Shown here: positions 1-7,345 of the stretch, piece by piece
Numbering within the stretch: position 1 is the stretch's first letter
Layout: the number at the start of each line of letters is the position of its first letter
Assembly (NCBI GenBank): GCA_013360405.1
Contig: JABWBR010000023.1
Coordinates: 19,200-83,199 of the forward strand
Length of the DNA: 64,000 nt
Direction of reading: 5' to 3'
Source of the DNA: Saprospiraceae bacterium
GTDB lineage: Bacteria > Bacteroidota > Bacteroidia > Chitinophagales > Saprospiraceae
Program-made: the position numbers and the translations under genes
Notes under the pieces: generated by a model
The model's database searches: none
What the model was told of the DNA's origin: nothing
The model's input: the letters and a program-made list of their open reading frames with translations, nothing else

Positions 1-493
1 AGCGCTCCATAGCGAAGGGTTTTATACCCTGCGATGTGGAGCATCCCCCGTTTGCCCGGGCCTACCCGGGATGCTCCTTCTACGTCTATACGATCTACGC
101 CGGTCGTTGAGCGGAGTCGAAACGGCGAGGGGGCGGTCTCTGCCTTAGTGGTACTTAGTGCCCTTTGTGCCTTTGTGGTAAATAATTCGTAACTGTTTAA
201 CAGAGGAAGCACAGAGGCTAATTGACTCTGCGTTTTCCTCTGGTAACTCGGCAACTCTGTGGTAAACTAAAAAACAAGGCCCCACGTCGATGATAAACGC
301 GCTTTCATAGAAGTAAACCTCTTTTGTGCAACTTTTAAAAAGCAATATCGTCTATTATAGTATATGAAGCAAAGTCAGACCAACCTGTAGGAAAAAACGC
401 AACAACCAAGTAAGGATTTTCACCCGACGTACGTAGTCTAATGCACTGCGCTACGCCATAGAACTTTTATTGTTCATCAAAATTAGCGCTGTT
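1..493. other. Intergenic mosaic of dispersed repeats, no gene
   Basis: I see no convincing coding sequence here. The stretch holds pieces that look like dispersed intergenic repeats. One is an inverted repeat with arms GGAGCATCCC (38-47) and GGGATGCTCC (68-77) enclosing an inner GCCCGGGC palindrome. Others are the string GTCGTTGAGCGGAGTCGAAA near 103-122, and a CTTTGTGCCTTTGTGGT string near 163-182 followed by degenerate copies around 200-265. A minus-strand open frame at 145-345 runs through these repeats, has no recognisable domain and is not called. The last 100 bp upstream of the gene at 494 is the likely promoter region, but I could not pick a confident promoter. Confidence 0.6.
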
Positions 494-844
494 ATGAAAA
501 CCAAGTCGTTTTTGTTCGCTGTGATGCTAGGCCTGATGGCATGGTCGGTACAAGCCAGCCCGATACCCGAAACCGGTAAAGGCGCCGAGTCGCTGAGAAA
601 AGCCATTACCCGATTGATGGAAAACCCCGAGCTGAGCAAATTGGGCATCAAGGAAGCAGAAGCAGAAATACGCTTTATTATCGACGAATACCAGCATGTG
701 CAAATTCTGGAAGTAATCACTGACAACGAAGACCTCGCACAATTGATCAAAGACCGCCTGCACCAAAAAAAGGTGGATGCCCAGTATATCGAGTTTTTTA
801 CGAAGTATAATGTGAAGGTGGCGTTTTCTTCGGAGGTACTGTGA
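494..844 (+). CDS. Small exported protein of unknown function
   Basis: A 116-residue protein that I do not recognise. I chose the ATG at 494 because it opens directly onto a signal peptide: Met-Lys-Thr-Lys, a hydrophobic stretch and a likely cleavage after Ser-Val-Gln-Ala near residue 21. An upstream in-frame ATG at 470 would bury that signal. The mature part is charged and mostly helical in composition, with a final hydrophobic/aromatic strand-like segment. It probably acts in the periplasm or at the cell surface. It converges with the P-type ATPase gene, and the space between them is filled by a 7-bp tandem array. Function is open. Confidence 0.65.
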   Translation: MKTKSFLFAVMLGLMAWSVQASPIPETGKGAESLRKAITRLMENPELSKLGIKEAEAEIRFIIDEYQHVQILEVITDNEDLAQLIKDRLHQKKVDAQYIEFFTKYNVKVAFSSEVL

Positions 845-995
845 CTCCGTTGTCCGTTCTCGGTTCTCTGTTCTCCGTTCATTAACTTTGCCAGTTAAAC
901 TTAACAGAGAACAGAGAACAGAGAACAGAGAACAGAGAACAGAGAACAGAGAACAGAGAACAGAGAACAGAGAACAGAGAACAGAGAACAGAGAA
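845..995. repeat. 7-bp tandem array (ACAGAGA)13 with complementary arm
   Basis: Between two convergent stop codons, 904-995 is an almost perfect array of about 13 copies of ACAGAGA. The complementary arm GTTCTCTGTTCT lies at about 863-874, so the transcript could pair that arm with any of about a dozen registers. The array runs directly up to the ATPase stop codon (CTA at 996-998 on the plus strand). It probably acts as a bidirectional 3'-end hairpin. There is no T-tract, so intrinsic termination is uncertain. Confidence 0.9.
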
Positions 996-3146
996 CTAAG
1001 ATTTATATTTCAGCCTAATCGAATTCCCAATCACCACCACGTCAGAAAAAGCCATAAACAGGGCGCCCCACATGGGGTTGAGCAGGCCCACGGCGGCGAT
1101 GGGGATGGCTACGATGTTGTAGGCAAAGGCCCAAAACAGGTTTTGCCGGATCGTTTTTACAGTGAGGCGGCAGATATGAAGGGCGATAGGCAGATTATTG
1201 AGCTGGGGGTTGAGCAGGATTACCTGGGCCGATTCGATGGCGGCCTGCGAGGCGTTGCCCATCGAAATGCCGATATGGGCGCGAGCCAGGGCGGGGGCGT
1301 CGTTGATGCCGTCGCCGACCATGGCGGTGAGGCCTTTTTGGGCTAATTGCTCGATGATTTCCAGCTTTTGGGCGGGCAATTGCTCGGCATGGAAGGTATT
1401 GACGCCCAGTTTAAACGCCACCTCTGAAGTTTTCAACTGGTGGTCGCCGCTTAGAATCACGGGGTGCAGGCCGGCGTCTTTGAGGTCGCTGATGGCCCGG
1501 CGCGCTTCGGGCCTGATATCGTCGATGATGGAGACGGTGGCCAGCAGCCTGTCGTTTTGGGTGAGATACAGGTGTTCGTCTTCGTTTAATTCCATTGCAT
1601 GACCGTTGCCTGCCGACAGGATATGCCGCGATCCCACTTTGTAGATATTGCCATCGGCGTCTTCCGCGACAACACCCAATCCACGCTGCTCCTGGGCGGC
1701 AACGAGGTTCAACTGCGTGCCGTTGAGGCGGGGTTCCATGACTTCTACCAGGGATTGGGCGATGGGGTGCGAGGAGTGTTTTTCGAGGGCGTAAAGCAGC
1801 GCGTGCACAAATTTGTGGTCTTCAGTGCGGTAGTTGATATGGCTGACCTGGAACCGTCCCGTGGTAAGTGTCCCCGTTTTATCAAATACGATATGTTTGA
1901 GGTTGGCAAATAACTCTACGGTTTGACCGCCTTTAATAAGGATGCCGTTGCGTGCCAGGCGGCCCACGCCTACCATGACAGCCGTGGGCGTGGCGAGTCC
2001 CATCGCGCAAGGGCAAGATATCACGAGTACGGCAATGGCGTTCATCAGCGCCTGTTTGAAGCTGAGGTCAAATACAATATGCCCCAGCACAAGGGTAAGC
2101 AGCGAAATGCTGACCACCGCCGGTACAAAAATAGCGCTGATGCGGTCGGCGAGGCGCTGAATATCAGGTTTGTCGCGCTGGGCCGTTTTTACCAGTTCGA
2201 TCATTTGGTTGAGCACCGTATCTCGGCCGGTGGCGGTCACCCGCATCTGCATATTGCCCGACAGCAGCACCGAGGCGCCGATCACGCTATCGCCGGCCTG
2301 CTTGTCGACGGGAGTACTTTCGCCGGTGAGCATCGACTCGTCTATGGTAACCAAGCCGCTCGCAATGATACCGTCGGTGGGTATTTTGTCACCTTCGTTC
2401 ACCTGCAGAATGTCGCCAATCTGTATCTCCTCGCGGTTGAGGGTCACGATCGTACCCGAGGGCATCACTTTGCGGGCCTTTTCCACTTGCAGCTTTGTAA
2501 GTTCGCCGATAGCAGTGGTGGTTTGCTCTACGGCTCGTTTTTCCAGCCAGTTGCCCACCAGTACCAGCGTAATGATCGTAGCTGCCGTTTCAAAAAATAT
2601 ATAATTGGCTTCGCCCAAAATGGCGCCGATCAGGCTGTAAATAAAAGCGGCGCTGCTACCCAGGAAGATGAGTACATCCATATTGGGCACGCCGCCCCGC
2701 AGCGATTTGAAGGCGCTCACGCCAAAATGCCAAACGCCGATAACCATTACCGGCAGACAGATGACTAGTTGTACCCAGGGGTTGTGCATAAAAGCCACGT
2801 GCACCCCTACCGCCATGAGCAGGTGGTTGAGCAGTAGCGGGGCGGTAAATATGGCGCTCACCCATAGCTTCCGCTCCAGAGTCCAGGCGCGGCGTTCGGT
2901 TTCCCCGGTAGCCACCACATAACCCAATTTGTGGATGCCCGCCCGGGCGTCGTCGAGGGAGAGTTTGACGTCATCGCGCCGGAAGCGCACTTCGCCGGTC
3001 TGGAAGTTGACAAAGACGTCCTGCAACCCCTTTCTTTCGAGAAAACGGGAAATGCTCGTGGCACAGTTGTTGCAATCCATGCCTTCTACTTTCCACTCTA
3101 TAATAGGGTTTGCCATATCATTGATGGTGTAATTGGATGTGTTCAA
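996..3146 (-). CDS. Heavy-metal P1B-type ATPase, Cu+-type
   Basis: A 716-residue ATP-driven metal pump of the inner membrane, probably for Cu(I). Domains in order are one HMA metal-binding domain with GMDCNNC (Cys25, Cys28), paired N-terminal membrane helices, an actuator domain with TGES (274-277), the metal-site CPC (378-380), the phosphorylated Asp422 in DKTGTLT, the SHP nucleotide-binding motif (His460-Pro461) and GDGIND (611-616). The last helix reads MAFSDVVVIGN, where canonical CopA has a Met-x-x-Ser-Ser site, so metal selectivity or transport rate may differ. A cbb3 operon starts its 3' end 3 kb away, so a CcoI-like role in loading copper into the oxidase is plausible but not proven. 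The start could also be the Met at residue 11. Confidence 0.93.
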   Translation of the reverse strand: MNTSNYTINDMANPIIEWKVEGMDCNNCATSISRFLERKGLQDVFVNFQTGEVRFRRDDVKLSLDDARAGIHKLGYVVATGETERRAWTLERKLWVSAIFTAPLLLNHLLMAVGVHVAFMHNPWVQLVICLPVMVIGVWHFGVSAFKSLRGGVPNMDVLIFLGSSAAFIYSLIGAILGEANYIFFETAATIITLVLVGNWLEKRAVEQTTTAIGELTKLQVEKARKVMPSGTIVTLNREEIQIGDILQVNEGDKIPTDGIIASGLVTIDESMLTGESTPVDKQAGDSVIGASVLLSGNMQMRVTATGRDTVLNQMIELVKTAQRDKPDIQRLADRISAIFVPAVVSISLLTLVLGHIVFDLSFKQALMNAIAVLVISCPCAMGLATPTAVMVGVGRLARNGILIKGGQTVELFANLKHIVFDKTGTLTTGRFQVSHINYRTEDHKFVHALLYALEKHSSHPIAQSLVEVMEPRLNGTQLNLVAAQEQRGLGVVAEDADGNIYKVGSRHILSAGNGHAMELNEDEHLYLTQNDRLLATVSIIDDIRPEARRAISDLKDAGLHPVILSGDHQLKTSEVAFKLGVNTFHAEQLPAQKLEIIEQLAQKGLTAMVGDGINDAPALARAHIGISMGNASQAAIESAQVILLNPQLNNLPIALHICRLTVKTIRQNLFWAFAYNIVAIPIAAVGLLNPMWGALFMAFSDVVVIGNSIRLKYKS

Positions 3147-3214
3147 ATATATACAAAAGTCTTGTTCACTTGGTTGCCTCGTAAATCTTTAATGGTTTTT
3201 TTTGCGTTAATTGA

Positions 3215-3266
3215 GGAAGGAAGGATTTGGTTATTTGAGGATTTGAGGATCCTCACTCCTCAATCA
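3215..3266. repeat. Short tandem/inverted element in a divergent promoter region
   Basis: Between the divergent ATPase and superoxide dismutase genes, ATTTGAGG repeats in tandem around 3232-3250 and is followed by its complement (TCCTCACTCCTCAAT, about 3250-3265), with GAGGATCCTC at the centre. It resembles a minimal version of the arrays found at gene ends elsewhere in the window, but lies upstream of both flanking genes, so it is unlikely to be a terminator here. It would be in the leader of the dismutase transcript. Confidence 0.6.
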
Positions 3267-3291
3267 TTAATCGCATAAAAACAATAACAAG

Positions 3292-4026
3292 ATGAAAAAG
3301 AGAGAGTTTCTAAGAATGGCCGGTTTAATGGGCGTGGCAGGTCTTTTTGGTTCCAGCCGGTTGCGCGCTGCCGACCTGGAGCCCATTGAGGCTGTGACTT
3401 TGCGCACGGGCGACTTTGAGTTACCCAAGCTCAATTTCGCTTTCGATGCCCTGGAGCCGCATATTGATAAGATGACGATGGAAATCCACCACGGCAAACA
3501 CCACGCAGCCTATGTCAAAAACCTGAACGACGCTATCAAGAGCACGCCTTTCGCCACCATGGAGTTGGAGGAAATACTGGCCAAGGTGACCGACAAATAC
3601 CCGGCTATCCGCAACAACGGAGGCGGGCACTATAACCACAGTCTGTTCTGGACGGTCCTTTCACCTAAAGGCGGCGGCGAGCCCACGGGCGCCCTGGCAG
3701 AAGCTATCAAGTTCAATTTTGGTTCTTTTGATAAAATGAAAGAAAAGTTCAACAACGAAGCCAAAAGCCGCTTTGGGTCGGGCTGGGCTTGGTTGTATGT
3801 GGACAAGAAAAAGCAACTGGCCATTATGTCAAGTCCCAACCAGGACAATCCGCTGATGAGCAAACTGAGCAAACAACGCGGTACGCCTATCCTGGGCCTC
3901 GATGTGTGGGAGCACGCTTATTATCTGAAGTACCAAAACCGCCGTCCCGATTATATCTCCGCTTTCTGGAATGTGATTAATTGGGAGGAGGTGAGCAGGA
4001 GGTATTTGAAGGGGCTGGAGAAGTGA
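3292..4026 (+). CDS. Superoxide dismutase (Mn/Fe family), probably exported
   Basis: Converts superoxide to oxygen and peroxide. The fold is standard: a helical hairpin domain with IHHGKHH (His66 ligand), then [10 protein letters not shown] (His116) and [12 protein letters not shown] (Asp204, His208). Gln184 in NQDNP sits where Mn-type enzymes carry the outer-sphere glutamine, so manganese is more likely than iron. Unlike most family members it has about 27 extra N-terminal residues: KKREFLR, a Gly/Leu-rich hydrophobic stretch and an Ala-rich cleavage-like site. This is a Tat-like signal with Lys-Arg instead of twin arginine, so export to the periplasm or surface is inferred. It has its own upstream region and converges with a thiolase gene. 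Confidence 0.95.
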   Translation: MKKREFLRMAGLMGVAGLFGSSRLRAADLEPIEAVTLRTGDFELPKLNFAFDALEPHIDKMTMEIHHGKHHAAYVKNLNDAIKSTPFATMELEEILAKVTDKYPAIRNNGGGHYNHSLFWTVLSPKGGGEPTGALAEAIKFNFGSFDKMKEKFNNEAKSRFGSGWAWLYVDKKKQLAIMSSPNQDNPLMSKLSKQRGTPILGLDVWEHAYYLKYQNRRPDYISAFWNVINWEEVSRRYLKGLEK

Positions 4027-4195
4027 GGGGGAGGTGATAAGGTGACGGCCACGTAATGGCACGGGGGGTGACAAGGTGACGGCCACGTAATGACACGGGG
4101 GGTGACAAGGTGACACAATTCTACATCGTCACCTCCCCCGTCAGTTCAAGGACGTCACCACCCCCCGTCATTTCAAGGACGTCACCTTGTCACCT
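4027..4195. repeat. GGTGACGGCC-type 34-bp repeat with complementary arm
   Basis: This element separates two convergent genes. The left half has the unit containing GGTGACGGCCACGTAATG, with copies starting at 4041 and 4075 (34-bp spacing). The right half has copies of the complementary core CAAGGACGTCACC near 4147 and 4175. Its right end enters the thiolase gene, so the last codons (Val-Thr-Arg-stop) are written by the repeat. The GGTGACGGC/CCGTCACC core is the same as in the array at 36957-37337. Confidence 0.85.
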
Positions 4196-5363
4196 CAATC
4201 ACTATCGCCGAAGCCCCTCCCCCGCCATTGCAGATAGCGGCCATGCCGATACTGCCTTTGCGTTGGTGCAGCACATTATTCAGCGTCGTGACTATGCGCG
4301 CGCCGGAGGCGCCCAGAGGGTGGCCCAGCGACACCGCGCCGCCGAAGGCGTTGACCTTTTCCTGGTCGATATCCAGTAGCTTGGTAAATGCCAGCGTGAC
4401 CACGGCGAACGCTTCGTTCACCTCGTAGAAGTCGATATCCTGCATAGAGATGCCGGCGGCTTTGGCAGCCAGCGGGGCGGCCAGGGTAGGTGTAGTAGTG
4501 AACCACTCGGGTTCCTGCTCGGCGTCGGCGAAACCCAGGATGCGGGCTACCGGTGTGAGGCCGAGTTCTTTCATTTTTTCTTCGCTGACCAATACCAGTG
4601 CGGCGGCGCCGTCGTTAATCGTGGAGGCGTTGGCGGCGGTAACCGTGCCGTTGGGCGTGAACACCGGGCGCAGCTGGGGTATTTTGTCGAAATTGACGCG
4701 CTTGTATTCTTCGTCTTCGGTGATGAGGATGGGGTCGCCTTTTTTCTGGGGTATTTCTACCGGCGTAATTTCCTCTTTGAATTGACCGTTATCGGTAGCG
4801 GCGGCGGTACGCTTGTACGACTGGATCGCGAAAGCGTCCTGCTCTTCGCGGGTTATGGCATACTTTTCGGCGGTGCGGTCGGCGCATACGCCCATAGCCA
4901 ATTGGTTGTATACATCCGTGAGGCCGTCTTTCACCAGTCCGTCAATTACCTCGCCGTGACCGTATTTAAAGCCGTAGCGGGCTTTGGGCAGGTAATAAGG
5001 GATTTGGCTCATATTTTCCATGCCGCCGGCCACTACTATGTCGCGGAAACCCAGCATAATACTTTGGGCCGCCAACATAATCGCTTTAGCGCCCGAAGCG
5101 CACACCTTATTGATGGTTGTGCAGGGCGTATTGTAGCTCAATCCGGCAAAAATAGCGGCCTGGCGGGCCGGGGCCTGCCCCAGGTTGGCCGAACAAACAT
5201 TGCCCATATACACTTCCTCGATATGCGCTGCGGTGAGGCCTGCTTTTTGCAGGGCGCCCCTGATAGCTGCCGCGCCGAGTTGGGTAGCCGATACGTCGGC
5301 CAATACGCCGCCGAAACTACCGATGGGCGTGCGCACAGCCGAAGCGATATATACTTTTTTCAT
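4182..5363 (-). CDS. Acetyl-CoA C-acetyltransferase (thiolase)
   Basis: A 393-residue thiolase II that condenses two acetyl-CoA to acetoacetyl-CoA or runs in the reverse, degradative direction in the cytoplasm. It has the acyl-enzyme cysteine in NKVCASGAKA (Cys88), the NEAF motif, GHPLGASGAR (His348) and the second catalytic cysteine in AICNGGGG (Cys378). I placed the start at 5363, where MKKVYIASAVRTP matches the family start; the 14 codons upstream do not look like thiolase sequence. Acetoacetyl-CoA synthetase (31867) and another thiolase (62696) in the window suggest short-chain acyl-CoA interconversion, but they are not linked in an operon. Confidence 0.95.
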   Translation of the reverse strand: MKKVYIASAVRTPIGSFGGVLADVSATQLGAAAIRGALQKAGLTAAHIEEVYMGNVCSANLGQAPARQAAIFAGLSYNTPCTTINKVCASGAKAIMLAAQSIMLGFRDIVVAGGMENMSQIPYYLPKARYGFKYGHGEVIDGLVKDGLTDVYNQLAMGVCADRTAEKYAITREEQDAFAIQSYKRTAAATDNGQFKEEITPVEIPQKKGDPILITEDEEYKRVNFDKIPQLRPVFTPNGTVTAANASTINDGAAALVLVSEEKMKELGLTPVARILGFADAEQEPEWFTTTPTLAAPLAAKAAGISMQDIDFYEVNEAFAVVTLAFTKLLDIDQEKVNAFGGAVSLGHPLGASGARIVTTLNNVLHQRKGSIGMAAICNGGGGASAIVIEVTR

Positions 5364-5430
5364 GTAACTGCGTTTTGCGCGCAAAGATGCGAAATTGACG
5401 CGCAATTGAATAGCTTTTTGTTATAAGAGC

Positions 5431-5676
5431 TTATTCGGAATTCCACTGATCCCGGCTGGTCAACGAGTTTTCGTAACGCCTGATCAGCACTACCTGCTGT
5501 TCTGCCAGCCTATTCAATACCTTCAATTCTTCTTGAAGCGCTTCCCCTTTTTCTTCGGTATTAGGGAAAAAAGGCAGGAATTTTCGTTTTTTATTGACCT
5601 CTAAGATTTTCGACATGGTCAGGCTGAGTGTGGCTTTTGCTTTTAGTAACTTACGCTTGATGGTTCGTTTCATCAT
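5431..5676 (-). CDS. Small basic protein of unknown function
   Basis: An 81-residue open frame that I do not recognise. The first half is very basic (Lys/Arg-rich) and the second half is predicted helical with Glu/Leu-rich heptad-like spacing that could form a short coiled coil. There is no signal peptide or membrane segment. It lies 67 bp upstream of the thiolase start on the same strand, so co-transcription is possible. Codon composition looks ordinary for the region, but there is no independent support that it is translated. Confidence 0.45.
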   Translation of the reverse strand: MMKRTIKRKLLKAKATLSLTMSKILEVNKKRKFLPFFPNTEEKGEALQEELKVLNRLAEQQVVLIRRYENSLTSRDQWNSE

Positions 5677-6021
5677 TTTTAAACCGGTTTGGTTAGGAAC
5701 GAATTCAGACTCGTAGTCAATGCGTTAGATAGTCCGGGTGCTTTTCAATGATTACAATTCAAAAAAGAGAATAAAACAGCAAAAAAGGTTGCATTCTTAA
5801 GAACATTATTTCTCGTAAATTTAGTGGATAGTTATATTATTTTAACAATTCTCATAGTGTTTTTTTTTAAATTAACACCAATCCCAAGCTTTTTGATCGC
5901 AAGAAAACGTTAAATATTTGTTGATGGGTATTGATAAAATACGCCCTCCTAAACCCTTCCCGACTTTTAATCGGGACTCACTTCGTTCGCTTTCAGTCGC
6001 ATAAACCCTCATAAACCCTCA
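5677..6021. other. AT-rich intergenic stretch ending in a dispersed repeat
   Basis: There is no gene here. About 5677-5950 is AT-rich and would be the upstream region of the small gene at 5431. At 5959-6000 lies the reverse complement of an element seen again at 27565-27606; its CCCGA/TCGGG arms form a small stem. It is followed by tandem CTCATAAACC units (about 6000-6023) that run into the stop codon of the SafE-type gene at 6022. Confidence 0.6.
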
Positions 6022-6723
6022 TCAGTGACACATCGGCGGGTTCTGCATGTCTTCCCACAATTGCAGGGTTTGAGGGAGGAGATAAAAGATACTTCGATAC
6101 AGTAGTAATCCGGCCATAAGGAGGAGAAAAAAAGGCGTAATACGGCGCAGCCGGGTGCGCCAAAGAGGGGTGATAAATTGTCCGCCCAGGACGGTGGCGG
6201 CCATGAGAGGCAGCGTGCCTGCGCCGAAAAAAGCCATATAGGCTACACTGGCGCCCCAACTGGAAGTAGTCATAGCGCCGGCAATAGCCAGGTATACGAG
6301 GCCGCAAGGTAAAAGGCCGTTGAGCAACCCGGCGTAGAAATACGAGGACCAGCCGCCACGGCGGAAGACGGCGCCAAACTGGGAGCTAACCCATCGATAC
6401 AACTTCTGGATGGGCGCCCAGCGGGTTAGCGCAAATTCTACATTCAGCGAAAGCAATGCCGCCAACAACAATAGTATGCCCAAGGCCATACCCAGATAGG
6501 CTTGCAGCCCTGCCATCCACACTACCCTACCCACGGCGCCGATGATAGCGCCAAGTGCGCTATAAGTGGCTATACGCCCGGTGTTGTATAACAGCGAGGC
6601 GCCCAAAGCGGAATATACGCTGCCTCCCTTTCCTGGCAGACTAAGCGCCAGCGGGCCGCACATGCCCACGCAGTGCAAGCTACCGGCTAAGCCCATTATC
6701 AGTGCCGTCCAGAGAGGTGTCAT
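6022..6723 (-). CDS. DsbD_2/SafE-type membrane protein, probable cbb3 assembly factor
   Basis: A 233-residue inner-membrane protein with about six hydrophobic segments. HCVGMCGP near residues 17-24 and LLPCGLVY in the middle are the paired Cys/Pro-Gly motifs of the UreH/DsbD_2-like transporter group often annotated as sulfite exporter TauE/SafE. Genes of this type commonly sit next to ccoGHIS in cbb3 clusters, and here it is the last gene of such a cluster. I infer a role in copper or thiol delivery to the oxidase; the substrate cannot be read from sequence. A 170-bp repeat array separates it from ccoH, which may reduce its expression relative to the upstream genes. Confidence 0.8.
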   Translation of the reverse strand: MTPLWTALIMGLAGSLHCVGMCGPLALSLPGKGGSVYSALGASLLYNTGRIATYSALGAIIGAVGRVVWMAGLQAYLGMALGILLLLAALLSLNVEFALTRWAPIQKLYRWVSSQFGAVFRRGGWSSYFYAGLLNGLLPCGLVYLAIAGAMTTSSWGASVAYMAFFGAGTLPLMAATVLGGQFITPLWRTRLRRITPFFLLLMAGLLLYRSIFYLLPQTLQLWEDMQNPPMCH

Positions 6724-6727
6724 AAGT

Positions 6728-6890
6728 AGCGGTTAGGGGTTAGCGGTTAGGGGTTAGGGGTTAGGGCTTAGCGGTTAGGGCTTAGGGCTTAGCGGTTAGG
6801 GCTTAGGGCTTAGGGCTTAGTAGCTGAGAGCTAACTGCTAACTGCTAACTGCTAACTGCTAACTGCTAACTGCTAACTGCTAACTGCTAA
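6728..6890. repeat. 7-bp tandem array with imperfect complementary half, inside the cco cluster
   Basis: The left half (6728-6818) is about 13 units of seven bases mixing AGCGGTT, AGGGGTT and AGGGCTT. The right half (6831-6886) is eight exact CTAACTG units. The two halves are approximately complementary (GGTTAG against CTAACT) with wobble pairs, so a long multi-register hairpin can form. It lies 5 bp from the ccoH stop codon and just upstream of the SafE-type gene on the same strand. Confidence 0.9.
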
Positions 6891-6894
6891 GACC

Positions 6895-7329
6895 TCAAAT
6901 AATCAATACTTCTTCCTTATAAAAAGTTTTGTCGCCCGACTTCCAATCCACCTTCAGCGTCCATTTGCCGCGTTTGAGTCCTTCGAGCGGGATGGACATA
7001 GAATTGGCCGAATCGGTGGCAATGGGTATGTGTATGTCCTGGCGGCTATCCGACGGGCAAAACAAAAACACCTCGCCGCTGATACCCGTCATATCGCCGG
7101 GAAACTGTACTTCGACGGAGTGGATGCCGCGTTTAAAAGCCACATCTTGCTGAAGCGACTGGCTATTGAGTAATTTGACATAGTGCTCCTGGTAGCGCTG
7201 GTCTTCGGCATAGTAGTCTTTGGTAACCAGGCTATTGTCGTACTGCGTAGACTTAATCACCTGGAAAACCAGGGCAAGTACAAATAAAGTATAAAACAGG
7301 GCGATGCCCGTTCCCCAGTTGAATTTCAT
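6895..7329 (-). CDS. FixH/CcoH family cbb3 assembly protein
   Basis: A 144-residue protein with one N-terminal membrane helix (about residues 7-25) and a periplasmic beta-rich domain. The Lys-Asp-Tyr-Tyr region after the helix (TKDYYAEDQRYQ) and the closing domain are typical of FixH, which helps assemble cytochrome cbb3 oxidase with CcoG and the CcoI copper ATPase. The gene starts 16 bp after the ccoG stop on the same strand, so they are surely co-transcribed. Confidence 0.88.
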   Translation of the reverse strand: MKFNWGTGIALFYTLFVLALVFQVIKSTQYDNSLVTKDYYAEDQRYQEHYVKLLNSQSLQQDVAFKRGIHSVEVQFPGDMTGISGEVFLFCPSDSRQDIHIPIATDSANSMSIPLEGLKRGKWTLKVDWKSGDKTFYKEEVLII

Positions 7330-7345
7330 GACAATTGGTTTGAGC

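Noticed and set aside
451..882. Minus-strand frame of 143 codons over the small exported protein
   Set aside because: It is antisense to the gene at 494, which has a clear signal peptide, and begins in the repeat sequence.
904..995. A CRISPR array
   Set aside because: The 7-bp units follow one another without spacers; the same holds for all other arrays in the window, and no cas gene is present.
888..1346. Plus-strand frame of 152 codons starting in the ACAGAGA array
   Set aside because: It runs antisense to the P-type ATPase gene and its first part is the translated repeat (Glu-Gln-Arg-Thr-Glu-Asn).
1923..2768. Plus-strand frame of 281 codons
   Set aside because: Antisense shadow of the ATPase, His/Gly/Arg-rich with no recognisable domain.
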